NCBI GenBank assembly: GCA_032718475.1
Contig: JAUCBJ010002889.1
Coordinates: forward strand, 1 to 50,993
Direction: 5' to 3'
DNA from: Nemertoderma westbladi
Lineage: Eukaryota > Xenacoelomorpha > Nemertodermatida > Nemertodermatidae
DNA length: 50,993 nucleotides
Below are positions 9,014 through 19,300 of the stretch, piece after piece (within the stretch, counting starts at the first letter, position 1; every line of letters begins with the position of its first letter). The notes under the pieces were generated by a model. It ran no database searches. It saw only the letters and a program-made list of their open reading frames with translations, and was not told the DNA's origin. A program made the translations under genes and the position numbers.

Positions 9014-10707
9014 GTCAGAATTATCGCTAATCTGCCTTTTCTATCTGTTTTACCATGATTCACCACGGTGAACCCAACTAAGGGACAGGATGGCCAGCTA
9101 GAGATCGGGCCGCAGCAATGAACGGGAACATCACGGGAATGTAGACAAGAGACAACCCGCAATACCATCTTGAGTTATTCGCCCATCGCCTGAAAGGTTA
9201 GACAGCGTTCGACGCCTCGCTACCTAAGCGTAAGACCAAAGATCAAAAGGTAGAAGTAGTGACACGCTGTGAGCCTAAAATTACATCTTAGGGACTGTAC
9301 TGTCTTGATTCAGGAAAAAACCACAGTAGACCTTCACATTCCTACGGGGGGAGAACGCAGGCAGATACTAGTACGCAGATAGGACGTAGGCACACCGGTA
9401 CGAAGCATACACATTGGTAGGGTGCAGCAAACTGTACGCCTAACTCTTGCTAAGTGCAGGTGCGTGTGCGACTATTTGTAGTACAACGGTGTCCATTGCA
9501 TTAGAACTTGTAGGCTAGAGGGGTTGCTGTGTTTTCACCTGAATTAGGATTGTACCGTTCAGGCGGTAGGGCAGTTTACAACTAGGCGCAAATAAATTGA
9601 GGCTATTAGGGATATACTAACATCTACCGTGTCCCCGCCAACGCCCTAATAGGAAGTTACCCAGCCTACCTAGGTGACTAAAATTCTAGATAAGAGCCAG
9701 GATAGCTATTAGTAACTGTACGCCTACAGTAGTAAACTAACACATCTCTTCTTAGTATCAGGGACCTGGTACCTAAAATTGCCGAATTCTGGGCGTAGCA
9801 TTAACCTTATGCCTGAATTTGAGTCCTGGAAATACGCAAGAGGGGAAGGAACCTTATCATTCGTGAGTATTGGACCTACAAGTTACAAAATTAGAATATT
9901 CGTAAAATGCACACCGTACCCAGTAATTATATATGTGAAGGAGCAAAACTGCTTTTGACTGTTTAGAATTAACACACACGCGCGTTAGAAATTATTTACA
10001 CCTCAAAATATATAAAATTAACTTTTGTCCGTACTGTGCTTTGCCCGCTAGTTAGACATCTCCAAATCTCTGCCTCTGTACCTAGCTAGCGTCCCTTTGC
10101 CCAACCATATAAATCACACCGCAGCAAAGTATACGAGCCCCTTAGTCCGTCAGTGAGTCAGCCTGATTTTAGGATTCGCTGCGCGGGATTTTGTTTTATC
10201 GAAGTTTGTCTGCTCGTAGACTGTTTTCTGCCTCACCGGTTATAAGAGATCGATACTGCAATATATTCGCTTACTTAGAGTTTATTGTTTTGGTGAGAAG
10301 GTCGGATTTATGATTTGATTCACAAACTTTACAGTAGGATATTGCAGGTATTGTTACTGTCTCTTCGAATAGTAGGAATGTGTTTTACTGAACTACGGTT
10401 CGGTAGGACTAAAGTTATTTGAAAATTTTGTATTTTGAGGTAAAAATGTATATTTGATTAGCTAAGTGCTAATTTTTTGAAATAAAATTTGATTTGAACC
10501 GCGTGTAAAATATTTTTGGAATTGAATACCGGTGTTTAAAAAGGGTTTAAATACCATATTGTACCGGTACAAAATTTTCGTAAAGTAAAACCTAACTCTT
10601 TTGTTTTTTCAGGATTCAGAACTCATTTCTAGACTGTAACGGGAGCAAGACCGTGTTTAGCAAGTTTGGGAGATAGATAACTCAACAACTTTGGTTGGGA
10701 AAATCGT

Positions 10708-10997
10708 GTTTCGTCCGCAACGCTGGAAACGGAAAGGTTCACGTTCGGTTTGTATCTGGGAATCTGTTTTTTCTGGAGAATTATTGGAGTGGGTGAGTTC
10801 GAAAAGTTGCATAAATAAGTTAGGCATTACCGTATTAGTTAAAATTATTGTGGTTTCGTCCGCAACGCTGGAAACGGAAAGGTTCACGTTCGGTTTGTAT
10901 CTGGGAATCTGTTTTTTCTGGAGAATTATTGGAGTGGGTGAGTTCGAAAAGTTGCATAAATAAGTTAGGCATTACCGTATTAGTTAAAATTATTGTG
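10708..10997. repeat. 145-bp tandem duplication in the leader
   Basis: Positions 10708-10852 and 10853-10997 read the same over their length, from GTTTCGTCCGCAACGC to AAAATTATTGTG. The short frames it creates are duplicated too and are not taken as genes. Confidence 0.9.
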
Positions 10998-11119
10998 GGT
11001 TCCACTGTCTCAAGTATTTATGCATTCCGTATGATTTCTTTGTTCATTGCTGAATTAGTCCGTATTATTGTATTTAATTTACCTTTTGATAACGCAAATC
11101 GTTATCCGATTTATTTGTT

Positions 11120-11243
11120 ATAAAATTGGCCGCTAGGCTAATTTTATTATATACTTATTCCGTGACATTTATTTGCTGTAAAATTGGCCGTTTAGGCTAA
11201 TTTTATCCATCTGCTATAAAATCGGCCGGTAGGCTAATTTTAT
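11120..11243 (+). promoter_or_regulatory. Three tandem RNA hairpins upstream of the Gag-like ORF
   Basis: Three copies of an inverted repeat occur at 11120-11147, 11178-11206 and 11216-11243. Each has a 12-bp stem (ATAAAATTGGCC against GGCTAATTTTAT, with G-U pairs) and a 4-5-nt loop: GCTA, GTTTA or GGTA. The stems are kept while spacers and loops differ, so the fold may be what is conserved. They end 84 nt before the ATG at 11327. Confidence 0.7.
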
Positions 11244-11257
11244 ATGACTGTAATTAG

Positions 11258-11280
11258 TACCGTTTAGATAAAAAACGGTA
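11258..11280 (+). promoter_or_regulatory. Hairpin with an embedded splice-donor-like site
   Basis: TACCGTTT and AAACGGTA pair around a 7-nt loop. The 3' arm contains CGGTAAGT, a good 5' splice-site match, so the hairpin could mask or regulate a donor. Confidence 0.4.
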
Positions 11281-11326
11281 AGTTTGATACTTTGACACTC
11301 ACTTTACTTGACTTACAACTACCGAA

Positions 11327-13270
11327 ATGAGTGACAAACAAGACTATACGAAGAATACACAAACCGACTATGACTCATGTGACGGAGATAAGTCAGCAGC
11401 GGAAGAACAACAGGGGAAGACTCGCGAGCCTACCGAACCTACACCGTGTGCGTCACCAGTACATCCAACGGGAGTACCGGATGCCGTAGTACGAGGCGAC
11501 GGCAGGACCGAGGACTTTCTAACTGTTCCGCAACCTAGATACAGGGAAACGGACATGGTAAGTTCAGCAGGAAGCCAGGAGAGTGTGGTTAGAAGCGTCG
11601 GAGGTTACATGGCGCATATAACCAGGAGTATTGGAGAAGGCCAACGCATATTAAACGAGTTGACCGCTCCGATGTCTCGATTCGAGTTCTACACCCTCCA
11701 GGTTAGAGTACAAAGTAGAGTACACAAGTCCGTAGATAACCTAATTGGTCTACAAGATCTAGCTAGACAGAGACAGGACATGGATACTCAACTTAGAATC
11801 CTCGAGAAACTAATGATCGCTAGAGAGAAACTGATTCAGTTTAAGTCGACGATTAGGCAGGTACAACAGGAACAAGCGGACCAGTTGTTAGGTGAGTCAG
11901 TTTCGGACGAATTATTACAACCCGAGGAAGAACAGGAACTGTATAGGCTAGATGGACAATTGAAACACCTGACAGATCACTTACGCATGTGCGGCGAGGA
12001 CGTCGGAGATTGGGAAACCGTGCCGGAGGCTACGAGGGAAACTTCGCTCGCACAAATCGAACTGGCACCGGGAACACTAAATCAATCACTGGTGAGTATT
12101 CGCAGCGAAATTGGCGAGGTGAGTATGGCTACGTCAGAAATTGCTCGACAACAGCAGCTCTACAGACAACAACGAGAAATCGAGGAACAAACTCAGTTAT
12201 TGACGTTACAAGCAGCTGTAGAGGAAGATAAACTACGTGTCGCAAATGTTGCGAGAATTTCTCATCTGCAAGAACAAGCTGAGTTGGAAGCAGCCGAAGT
12301 GGAAAGGTTAGAGTTGGACATTGCACAACAAGCGGCAGCGGCCGAGTTAGCGCAACAAACAGCTGCGGCCGAGTTAGAGCGACAAAGGTTAGCTTCAGAA
12401 GCGAGAACCGAAATGAAAACACGGCAAATAAAGGCTCAGTCAGCTATACGACAAGCAGAGTTCGAGGCGCAACAACAACAAACGGAACAACGCGAGAAAG
12501 AAGTTAAACTTCGTTTCGAACTCGAGAAGAAGGCGAGAGAATTAGCCAACACCAACGAAGATCTGGATCTACAAGCCCGCGATCGATCGATGAGATCTCG
12601 AGACGGACATGATTTGGACCAGTTAGAGGTAAGACATCGCCAAATTCAGGAACGAAAGAAGGAAGGAAGCGTAGGAGCACCCGGATGGGAACGACAATTA
12701 GTAAAAGACTTGTGTCAACGATTCCCACAAGTAACTCCTATGTTTGCACCGGTTACGACTAAGGAACCTGTTTCGATTGCTGGTAGTAGTAATATTTCTC
12801 CTATCCATGGTGCGACGGAACACAGGTTTGTTATTCCGGACAAGTTTACACCGCCAAGAGCAACGTCATTGCCTATTCCAAAAGTCAAGGTAAGTAACCC
12901 ACCGATTACAGATCGTAGTAGTTTATTAGTCGGACCTGCACTACTGACGACTAAACAGGTGAGTCCACCTTTGACGCCAAAACCTGTTACACACTACGCT
13001 TACCCAATGACGTTTAGGCCAACAAGGCCTTTGGATTCAAACGCTGTCGTCCGACCACCGGTCCAGTTTACATCGCAATCTACGACTTCGAGGAAGACTT
13101 GTGAGCCTACCGAACAACGGAGATCAGTGGATACGCGACCGTTCAACCAGTGTACATCGCAATCTACGACTTCGAGGAAGACTTGTGAGCCTACCGAACA
13201 ACGGAGAACAGTGGATACGCGACCGTTCAACCAATTTACATCGCAATCAGACTTCGAGGAAGACTTGTGA
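11327..13270 (+). CDS. Gag-like N-terminal ORF of the BEL/Pao element
   Basis: 647 codons from an ATG with a purine at -3. No named domain is recognised. Residues about 1-60 are acidic and Thr/Pro-rich. Residues about 90-200 include a helical stretch (MSRFEFYTLQVRVQSRV). Residues about 250-430 are strongly coiled-coil-forming, with repeated Glu/Gln/Ala such as LAQQTAAAELERQR. The C-terminus contains 84-bp DNA repeats encoding KTCEPTEQRR. The stop at 13268 follows a 2-nt shortfall in the third repeat copy. The same peptide continues in the pol frame beyond it, so this was probably one Gag-Pol frame. A coiled-coil capsid role is likely by position. Confidence 0.75.
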   Translation: MSDKQDYTKNTQTDYDSCDGDKSAAEEQQGKTREPTEPTPCASPVHPTGVPDAVVRGDGRTEDFLTVPQPRYRETDMVSSAGSQESVVRSVGGYMAHITRSIGEGQRILNELTAPMSRFEFYTLQVRVQSRVHKSVDNLIGLQDLARQRQDMDTQLRILEKLMIAREKLIQFKSTIRQVQQEQADQLLGESVSDELLQPEEEQELYRLDGQLKHLTDHLRMCGEDVGDWETVPEATRETSLAQIELAPGTLNQSLVSIRSEIGEVSMATSEIARQQQLYRQQREIEEQTQLLTLQAAVEEDKLRVANVARISHLQEQAELEAAEVERLELDIAQQAAAAELAQQTAAAELERQRLASEARTEMKTRQIKAQSAIRQAEFEAQQQQTEQREKEVKLRFELEKKARELANTNEDLDLQARDRSMRSRDGHDLDQLEVRHRQIQERKKEGSVGAPGWERQLVKDLCQRFPQVTPMFAPVTTKEPVSIAGSSNISPIHGATEHRFVIPDKFTPPRATSLPIPKVKVSNPPITDRSSLLVGPALLTTKQVSPPLTPKPVTHYAYPMTFRPTRPLDSNAVVRPPVQFTSQSTTSRKTCEPTEQRRSVDTRPFNQCTSQSTTSRKTCEPTEQRRTVDTRPFNQFTSQSDFEEDL

Positions 13271-13312
13271 GCCTACCGAACAACGGAGATCAGTGGACGA
13301 TGTTCCGAAACG
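13064..13312. repeat. 84-bp tandem repeat, three copies, across the Gag/Pol junction
   Basis: Copies start near 13064, 13148 and 13232. Each contains TTCGAGGAAGACTTGTGAGC. Copies 1 and 2 are 84 bp apart. Copy 3 has AATCAGACTTC where the others have AATCTACGACTTC, a 2-nt loss that shifts the reading frame. Confidence 0.9.
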
Positions 13313-16300
13313 AAACGTTAGAATTCGTACGACGCAACGGACGCGAGCACGTCGACCACCATATCCAGATGATAGTAGTACTTCGAGCGAATCGGATTAC
13401 CCGAAACGCGAGGTATTTAGAACAGGGGCGGCCGATGAATATAAACGCGAGCGTTCAGACAACTCCTTTGTAGACAATCCTCCACAGAATACACCAACAC
13501 AGAAGGCGTTACAACCAACGGACGCAATCAGTACTCAACAGTTCGCCGACATCCTGCGACCAGTTGTTAACAAGTTGGCTCAGATCGAGGAACGTCTGGA
13601 GGAAGTTCAAACCGATAGTTCGAGGAACACTGAATTCGAACACAATAGACACCCGAAGGAACCACAAAGACCGGTACCTTCAAAACACCCATCGTATCAG
13701 GGAAAAGCGCCAAGAAGGGAGAATATCCGCCAGACTACCAACCAAGGACGCGAAACTCTGAACGTTGCCGAGGAGATAGCGAAATTCGCAGCCAGACAGG
13801 GATTGCCGGTGCAACAACCACCGAAGTTTTCCGGTAGCTCAAAACACTGGCACACTTTCGTAGACTATATCGAATCCCAGATCGCCGTGTGCGCCTTTAC
13901 ATCACGGGAGAAGTTTAATTACCTGCTCCAAACGTTGTCAGGAGAACCTAAACGTTTGGCAGAGACCTTCGTTGGTGTACCGGACGCCTTCGAACTAGCG
14001 TATGATCGTTTAACTTCGATATACGGAGGTACAGTCAGTATGGCCAGGTCAGTGATAGAAGAACTCTGTAAGGGAGGGGCTATCACTAAACCCGTCGACT
14101 TATTAAAACTGGCCGACGAGATAAAGAACGCTATCACTACTTTAAGATCCATTGGACAACTTGACTACGGGAATACCCCTACAGTCCTATTAAAGATCAT
14201 AGGACGACTCCACCATCGACTTCGTCGGGAGTGGAGAAAGATCGAAAACCAGCGAGAAGAGCGGGGTGGATTCTTAAAACTGGAGGATGTGTACCTTTTA
14301 ATATCCAGGGAGGCAGTAGTAGAAACTCGATCCAACTACACTGACCAGCACATCGTGGCAGAAGGAATCACATTGCCATCCTCCAACCGACAAAAACCCC
14401 AGACAACATCCACCAAGACGGCCACATACGCCACATCGACGGAAACCCGACAATTCTCGGACGGAAGTAGGGTATCTGCGCCCATTGGGACGAAACAGAC
14501 GAGACAGCAACTCAGTACCGACTTCAGCGGCTGCCAATACTGCGAGCATTTAGGCAAGCGGTATATCGGTCACAAGTTACGAAGTTGTCGACAGTTTCGC
14601 GAGTTGAACTCGGAAGAACGACGGCTGCAGATACGGCCATTGGACTCTTGTTGGCGGTGTACGCGACACGGACACGTCCGTAAAGATTGCCCAAATACCG
14701 ACACTTGTCCATTCTGTGGACGCAACCACGACGGTCTGCTCCACACAGACAGCCACACACCGACAAAACGCTTCGCCAGGGAACACCCGGAAGCAGCAGC
14801 GAGATGTGATGCGGCCTACAGAAAACGAGAATCGAAAACGACTCCAACCTTCGTGACCCATATTGAGGATTGCTTCTCAGAACAATCCGGATCGTCGGAC
14901 GAAGAGTCAGAAGACGACGACGTATATTCGGATGGAGATGAACACCCATCGATCGCGCTTCTGACTACTGACCAACTGAAGGGATTCAGTGTAATTCCGA
15001 TTAAGATTACTGGCACAAAGGGGAGTAAGAGAATCTACGCTATTCTAGATTCAGCCTCATCTCACAGCTACGTGGACGAGCAGATAGCTGACGTCGTGAC
15101 GGATCTCAGACAAGGTAAGCGCGTCAGTTATACCGTAAGTAGTATGCACGGACAGCGTGCAATACCAGTGACACGAGTTAAGTTGGACTTAGACACTCTT
15201 CTTCCAAAATCGCAACACAGCGAGAGGGAGAGGTCTTTGTTACCCTTCAAGGATCTGACTTTTGCGGCCACCAAAGACTTTAGTAACCTACTAGGTCCGG
15301 TCCCAGAACAATCCTTGGAGGACCGTAAGTATTTCAGACACCTTGGTGTACCTGAATGTCCTGTCAATTATAGATCGGTAGCCATGCTGATCGGGACGGA
15401 CCAATTCAACCTACATCAGGTGTGGGAAACCAGACCATCGGCAGTCGTAGCGGGAAACGCATACGCCTGTAGAACGCCGATAGGGTGGTATACTCGAGCG
15501 CCTGTGCGCACACTGGACATAAGTGACGAGGAAGACGATGTACAAAGTACATGTAGTTTATTAACTACAAATTCAATTCATTCCTTTTCACACGACGTGG
15601 ACCATACTACCTTACATACCAGACATGACAGACGTGTAACTAGTATGATAAGTCACAAGGAGCAGCTAACCCACCAGGTGAGTTTAGAACTTGGGGAGAA
15701 GACGAGTCAGTCAGAGATTCCATCGACGACAGATAATAACGCCGGAAGGCTTGCGAGTCTACCTACCCCAACGACCTCAACAATGCCCGTCGATATCGAT
15801 GATGACGCGTTGAAAATTCACCAATTGGAACAAGCTGTATTGGACAAAGAATTAACGGAGAAGACTATCAGGTGGTTAGAACAAGATACAGCTGAACCTG
15901 GTAGCTATGAACCATGTATGTCGGAACAGGAGAAACAATCTTTGAGGATCATGGAAGATACTATCCGCCAGACGAAAGACGGACATTATGAGGTGGGGAT
16001 GTTATGGCGTAGCCAAAGTCCTAAACTTATAAATAACTACCCACTAGCTCTAAGACGTCTACACTCAATACGGCAACGTCTATTAAAGGACGAGAAAGCC
16101 CATCTGCAGTATAACACTCAGATGGAGACGTATTTGACAAAGGGATACGCTATCCGAATGACTAACCCGGAGCGAGTGACTGACCAGACGTACTACTTGC
16201 CACATCACTACGTAAGACACCCCGACAAACCAGACAAAGTACGAGTAGTCAATGACTGTGCGGCTCTGTTTGAGGGAATGTCCCTCAATAGCGAGTTGAT

Positions 16301-19300
16301 GGATGGACCAAACATGAATAATTATCTTATGGGGGTGATTATGCGCTTCCGTCAGCGTCAAGTAGCTTTTACTTGCGACGTTGAAGCGATGTTTCACCAA
16401 GTGAGAGCGTTAGAGCGAGACAGAGACAGTTTGAGGTTCCTCTGGTATCCGGAAGGAGACTTAAGTCTACCACCGGCGACTTACCAAATGCAAGTTCGCG
16501 TTTTCGGTGCCAGGGACAGCCCAAACTGCACGATGTACGCCCTAAAACAAGCCGCTAGGGATCAGAAACACCTGTATGACCCAGAGATAATTAGGATTGT
16601 GGAACGTGACTTCTACGTCGACGACGGATTACAGAGTTGCGATACAGTAGAACGTGCTACAACAGTAGCACATCAATTACGGGACTGCTTAGCGGGCGGA
16701 GGTTTTAACCTCACCAAATTCGCCTCAAACAGTGCCGAATTAGTAGACTCATTCGGAACGACTGAGCGTGGAGGTGGTGACATAGACCTAGAGTTCGAAC
16801 CACTACCGACGACCAAGGTGATGGGGCTCTTTTGGGACCCAAACACGGACAACTTTCGAGTGAAAGTGAGACTGGACAGTCAAGAAAACACACTGACAAA
16901 GAGATCATGCTTGTCAAAATTGAGCCGATTGTTCGATCCATTAGGATTCATCAGTCCAGTAATACTGCAAGCTCGCATTTATATGCGCAGTATTTGGAAG
17001 GATGGACTGACATGGGACGAGCCGATCTCATCAGACCAAGTGGACTTATGGAAGACCTGGGAAGCGGAATTATCTTCGCTAGAGGATTATTCCATACCCA
17101 GAGTTTACTTTCCATTACAAACAACATTTCCTGACAACTTGGAATTACACTGTTTTTCTGACGCCAGTGACAACGGCTTTGGTGTGGCAGCGTACTTGCG
17201 CAGACAAGTAGACTCAGAAGCATTCGATGTTTCGCTCATTACTTCTAAGGCAAAAACAATGCCTACTAAGTATATGACGACACCACGAGCTGAGCTACAA
17301 GCCGCAACCCTGTCAACCACCATCGTGAACCTTATACAGACAGAACTACAGTCAAGTTTACAGATATTTTATTGGACTGACGCGACGTTGGTTTTATTTT
17401 ACATAAACAATGACACACTTGAATTCAAGACATTCGTAGCTAACCGTCGCGCAGAAATTCTAGACCGTTCAATAAAAGAGGATTGGCGAAATTGTCCCGG
17501 ACCACAAAACCCAGCTGATATTGCGTCGCGAGGAATGATGCCTGAGGAATTCTGTAAACCGGAGAACAAAGAATTTTGGCAACACGGACCCCAATTCTTG
17601 CAGAAATCGATGCAAGATTGGCCACCGTTATATGACAACAAGTCTAACACCATCCCTAAGGACGCCGAAATCAAGAAACCAAAAAAGGGGAAGGCAAAGA
17701 AAAAGACAACGGTGGCAAAACTCAAGAAAAAACCGAAGGCGAAATGGAAAGCGATAACTTCAAAGGTCAAGAGAGGAAGACTTGCGAGCCTTTCTACACC
17801 AGACATATCGCCAGACGGTCAAACAGACACGTTACTAGACAGCCAACCAGACATTTTGCCAGACATATCACAAAATGTTCTACCAGACACTAGTGACATA
17901 TTGACAAATAGTAAAGCCGCAGTTTCTCTATTGGAGCGGCCTTCTATTGACAAACAACCAGATACGTTACCAGACGTATCGCCAGACACGTTACTAGACG
18001 GTCAACCAGACGTTTTGCCAGACACGTCACTAGATATTTCGCCGGATGTTCCGCGAAACATTTTACCAGACATGTCACAAAATGATATACCAGACACTAG
18101 TAACATATTGATAAACAATAAAGCCGCAGTTTCCCTATTGGAGCGGCCTTGTATTGACAAACTACCAAATTTGACACACTTGAGCAACCATAAGCACGGT
18201 GAAACCTCATGTATTACAGATGTGGGTAGTACCTACGCTAATGTAAATACAGGTGTTACTCTGCGCTCAAGAGACATACCGAACTTACAACCTATGGTGA
18301 AACCTGGGATTAATATCGGCAGAAAAATAAGCTTACCGAAACCCACTGACCCCATAGAGTTCAAACCACCATTAACGATCGACTTACAAGGTACTGACAA
18401 TCAAGGTAAGAAGACGAAGAAGGACAAATTACTTGTAGACCCGGACGGATCAACAGTCAACAAGGGAATACTTACCGGCGGACCCGTGGGCCCTTCTAGT
18501 AAATCAAAACCTTCCAAAATCTCCATTGACTTACCTGATGACGTCACAAATACTCACGTCGACCGTATTGTAAACCTAACAGACTCTTGGACGAACGCTT
18601 GCCGAAAATTAGCGTGGATTGTACGTTTTGTACAATACGTTAAAGGCAAACGCGACTTTACACGTCGACTTACATTGGCTGAGATTGACAGGTGTGAAAT
18701 TAAATTAATTCGCCATTACCAACTGCGATATTTCGCACGCGAATTCACATCTATAAATCAAGGCCTACCAATCAAGTCGTCACCAATACTGAGTTGGAGT
18801 CCGATAATTTATAATGGCTTACTTTGTCATAAATCTCGGCTTCAAAACATTGACCTTAACACAAACTTTAGATACCCTATAATAATACCACAACATCACG
18901 AACTACAACGTGCAATGATACTGGACGCACATTTGCATCTGAAACACGCTGGAAGACACCACTGTCTTTCCTACTTACGTACAAGATTTGTATTAATTAG
19001 ACCCAGTAAAGCGTTAAGTTCAGTGACACGTACGTGTATTATTTGTAAAAAGGTACATTCTAGAATAGGTACCCAAGAAATGAGTGAACTTCCACAAGCA
19101 CGACTTCAAGCATTCAGACCACCTTTTACAGAGACTGGAATTGATTGCTTTGGTCCCATACATACGAAACGTGGACGTATACTAGTAAAACGCTGGGGAC
19201 TGATTTTCACATGTATGTCCAGTAGGGCAGTTCATATTGAACGTGTGATGGATCTTTCCACCAACGCGTTTATACTAGCATTGCGGCGATTTATCGCTAG

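Larger units (their letters stand above)
8472..10371 (+). repeat. 5' LTR (1,900 bp)
   Basis: It starts TATAGAATTA and ends CTTCGAATA, so the termini are TAT...ATA rather than TG...CA. It matches 23031-24937 except for an A/G difference near 10122 and a missing 7-bp AAGGCCT-type duplication near 9441. A TATA box at 8893-8900 and AATAAA at 9008-9013 put U3 at about 8472-8920, R at about 8920-9030, and a very long U5 of about 1.3 kb. U3 also carries tRNA-like A and B boxes and a 22-nt palindrome, listed separately. No clear tRNA primer-binding site starting TGG follows the LTR. Confidence 0.92.
10372..11326 (+). other. Untranslated leader of the retrotransposon
   Basis: About 955 nt between the 5' LTR and the Gag-like ATG. 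It holds a perfect 145-bp tandem duplication, three tandem hairpins and three donor-like sites. The donors are GGTGAGT with GT at 10793 and 10938 (one in each 145-bp copy), and GGTAAGT with GT at 11278. Leaders of this kind normally carry packaging, dimerisation and splicing signals. Confidence 0.75.

Noticed and set aside
8889-9071. 60-codon frame in the LTR, repeated at 23448-23630
   Set aside because: It overlaps the TATA box and poly(A) signal of the LTR. It is repeated only because the LTR is.
10372-10420. Standard tRNA primer-binding site
   Set aside because: No TGG-initial sequence adjoins the 5' LTR. I could not assign a tRNA.
10657-11123. Small frames in the leader on both strands
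   Set aside because: They come from the 145-bp duplication and differ only in where stops fall.
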